From: JBBRSC01 sp038245795
GTDB taxonomy: Bacteria > Actinomycetota > Acidimicrobiia > Acidimicrobiales > Microtrichaceae
Reading direction: 5' to 3'
Assembly (NCBI GenBank): GCA_038245795.1
Contig: JBBRSC010000212.1
Coordinates: 1 to 6,012, forward strand
Length of the DNA stretch: 6,012 nt
The position numbers and the translations under genes are program-made. The notes under the pieces were generated by a model, which was given only the letters and a program-made list of their open reading frames with translations, did no database searches and had not been told where the DNA came from. Positions 5,722 through 6,012 of this stretch are shown here, piece after piece; position 1 is the first letter of the stretch, and each line of letters starts with the position of its first letter.

Positions 5722-5738
5722 AAATGTTTGACAAATGT
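5722..5738 (+). promoter_or_regulatory. AAATGT direct repeat (11-bp period) around a TTGACA box, before the excisionase-like gene
   Basis: AAATGT occurs at 5722-5727 and 5733-5738. Between them, and touching the second copy, is a perfect -35 hexamer TTGACA (5728-5733). GACA-AA-TGTC at 5731-5740 is also a short dyad. No clear -10 box follows at 16-18 bases (GATTCG at 5751-5756 is poor), so a promoter here is possible but unproven. The arrangement suits a regulated promoter or a binding site for the downstream HTH protein. Confidence 0.35.
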
Positions 5739-5802
5739 CGGCTCCGCCGGGATTCGCGCGCGCATAGGGAGGGAAACACTCTCAACCTTTGGAGCAGCGC
5801 AT

Positions 5803-6012
5803 ATGTCATCACCGGAATTGTTCACGATCACCGAGGCGGCTGTTGTGCTGCGTATCGGTCGGACGACCGCCTACGAGCTGGCCCGCCGAGACTTGACCAC
5901 TGGCGGGAGTGAAGGCCTCGGCGTGATCCGTATCGGAGGCCAACTCCGCATCCCACGGTTCGCGCTCGAGCGACTCATCGGCTCCCCGATCGCCAGCCCG
6001 GCCGACACCACC
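5803..6012 (+). CDS. Excisionase-family helix-turn-helix DNA-binding protein, 3'-truncated by the window edge
   Basis: From ATG 5803 the frame stays open for 70 codons to the window end. GGAG at 5791-5794 gives a ribosome site eight bases before the start. Residues 5-27 (ELFTITEAAVVLRIGRTTAYELA) are a classic winged-helix/MerR-like HTH of the excisionase type (the HTH_17 pattern 'T..EAA..L.I.R...Y.L'). VIRIGGQLRIPRFALERLI (41-59) is the wing and final helix. Relatives act as recombination directionality factors, which bend the attachment-site DNA so that integrase excises the element, or as small regulators. Its place right after the integrase supports the excisionase role. Residues after 60 look like an unstructured tail, and the real end is not visible. 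Confidence 0.85.
   Translation, partial: MSSPELFTITEAAVVLRIGRTTAYELARRDLTTGGSEGLGVIRIGGQLRIPRFALERLIGSPIASPADTT

Larger units (their letters stand above)
4408..6012. mobile_element. Left end of a tRNA-Arg-integrated element (prophage, ICE/AICE or island), continuing past the window
   Basis: Directly after the tRNA come an AT-rich stretch (about 37% GC over 4408-4447, against GC-rich surroundings), repeats, a full tyrosine integrase and an excisionase-like gene. That is the standard integration module of a site-specific element. No replication, transfer, capsid or cargo gene is visible, so the type of element cannot be decided here. All element genes seen are on the plus strand and read away from the tRNA. 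Confidence 0.8.

Noticed and set aside
5739..5749. CGGC-TCC-GCCG hairpin after the integrase as a terminator
   Set aside because: The stem is only four pairs with a three-base loop and no T-run follows. It may be chance in GC-rich sequence.

Overview
The window is high-GC DNA with actinobacterial character. Coding regions are GC-rich and favour G/C at third positions. There is a gene of the F420-associated PPOX flavin/deazaflavin-binding family and a TANNNT-type leaderless promoter. A bacterial member of the glycerol-1-phosphate dehydrogenase family is also present. An Acidimicrobiia-like actinobacterium is a reasonable guess, but the sequence alone does not fix the taxon.

Layout, left to right. 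Positions 3-1981 hold the end of a forward operon: the C-terminal two thirds of an sn-glycerol-1-phosphate dehydrogenase-like enzyme, overlapping by one base (TGATG) the ATP-binding subunit of a MalK/UgpC-type carbohydrate ABC importer. Both point to import and processing of a sugar, polyol or glycerol-phosphate compound. A reverse-strand gene (2017-2724) converges on this operon. It encodes a five-helix membrane protein whose last third looks like a two-helix channel pore without the usual selectivity filter. A roughly 260-base divergent gap with a perfect 8+3+8 palindrome separates it from a forward gene (2986-3759). That gene encodes a short RecA-fold protein of the DnaB type in which both ATP-binding motifs are degenerate. 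Next comes a PPOX-family oxidoreductase (3839-4285), probably expressed from a leaderless promoter.

From 4331 on, the window crosses the junction between chromosome and mobile element. An intact tRNA-Arg(TCG) with its own promoter is followed by an AT-rich stretch, a strong intrinsic terminator and a tandem 11-bp repeat. A full-length tyrosine integrase (4566-5711) follows, then a second set of 11-bp-spaced repeats, and then an excisionase-like helix-turn-helix gene that runs off the right edge. This is the left end of a tRNA-integrated element (prophage, ICE/AICE or genomic island). Its body and its other attachment site lie outside the window.

No CRISPR array, recognisable defence system or insertion sequence is visible. 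The least explained items are the degenerate DnaB-like protein, the filter-less channel-like membrane protein, and the repeats in the integration module.
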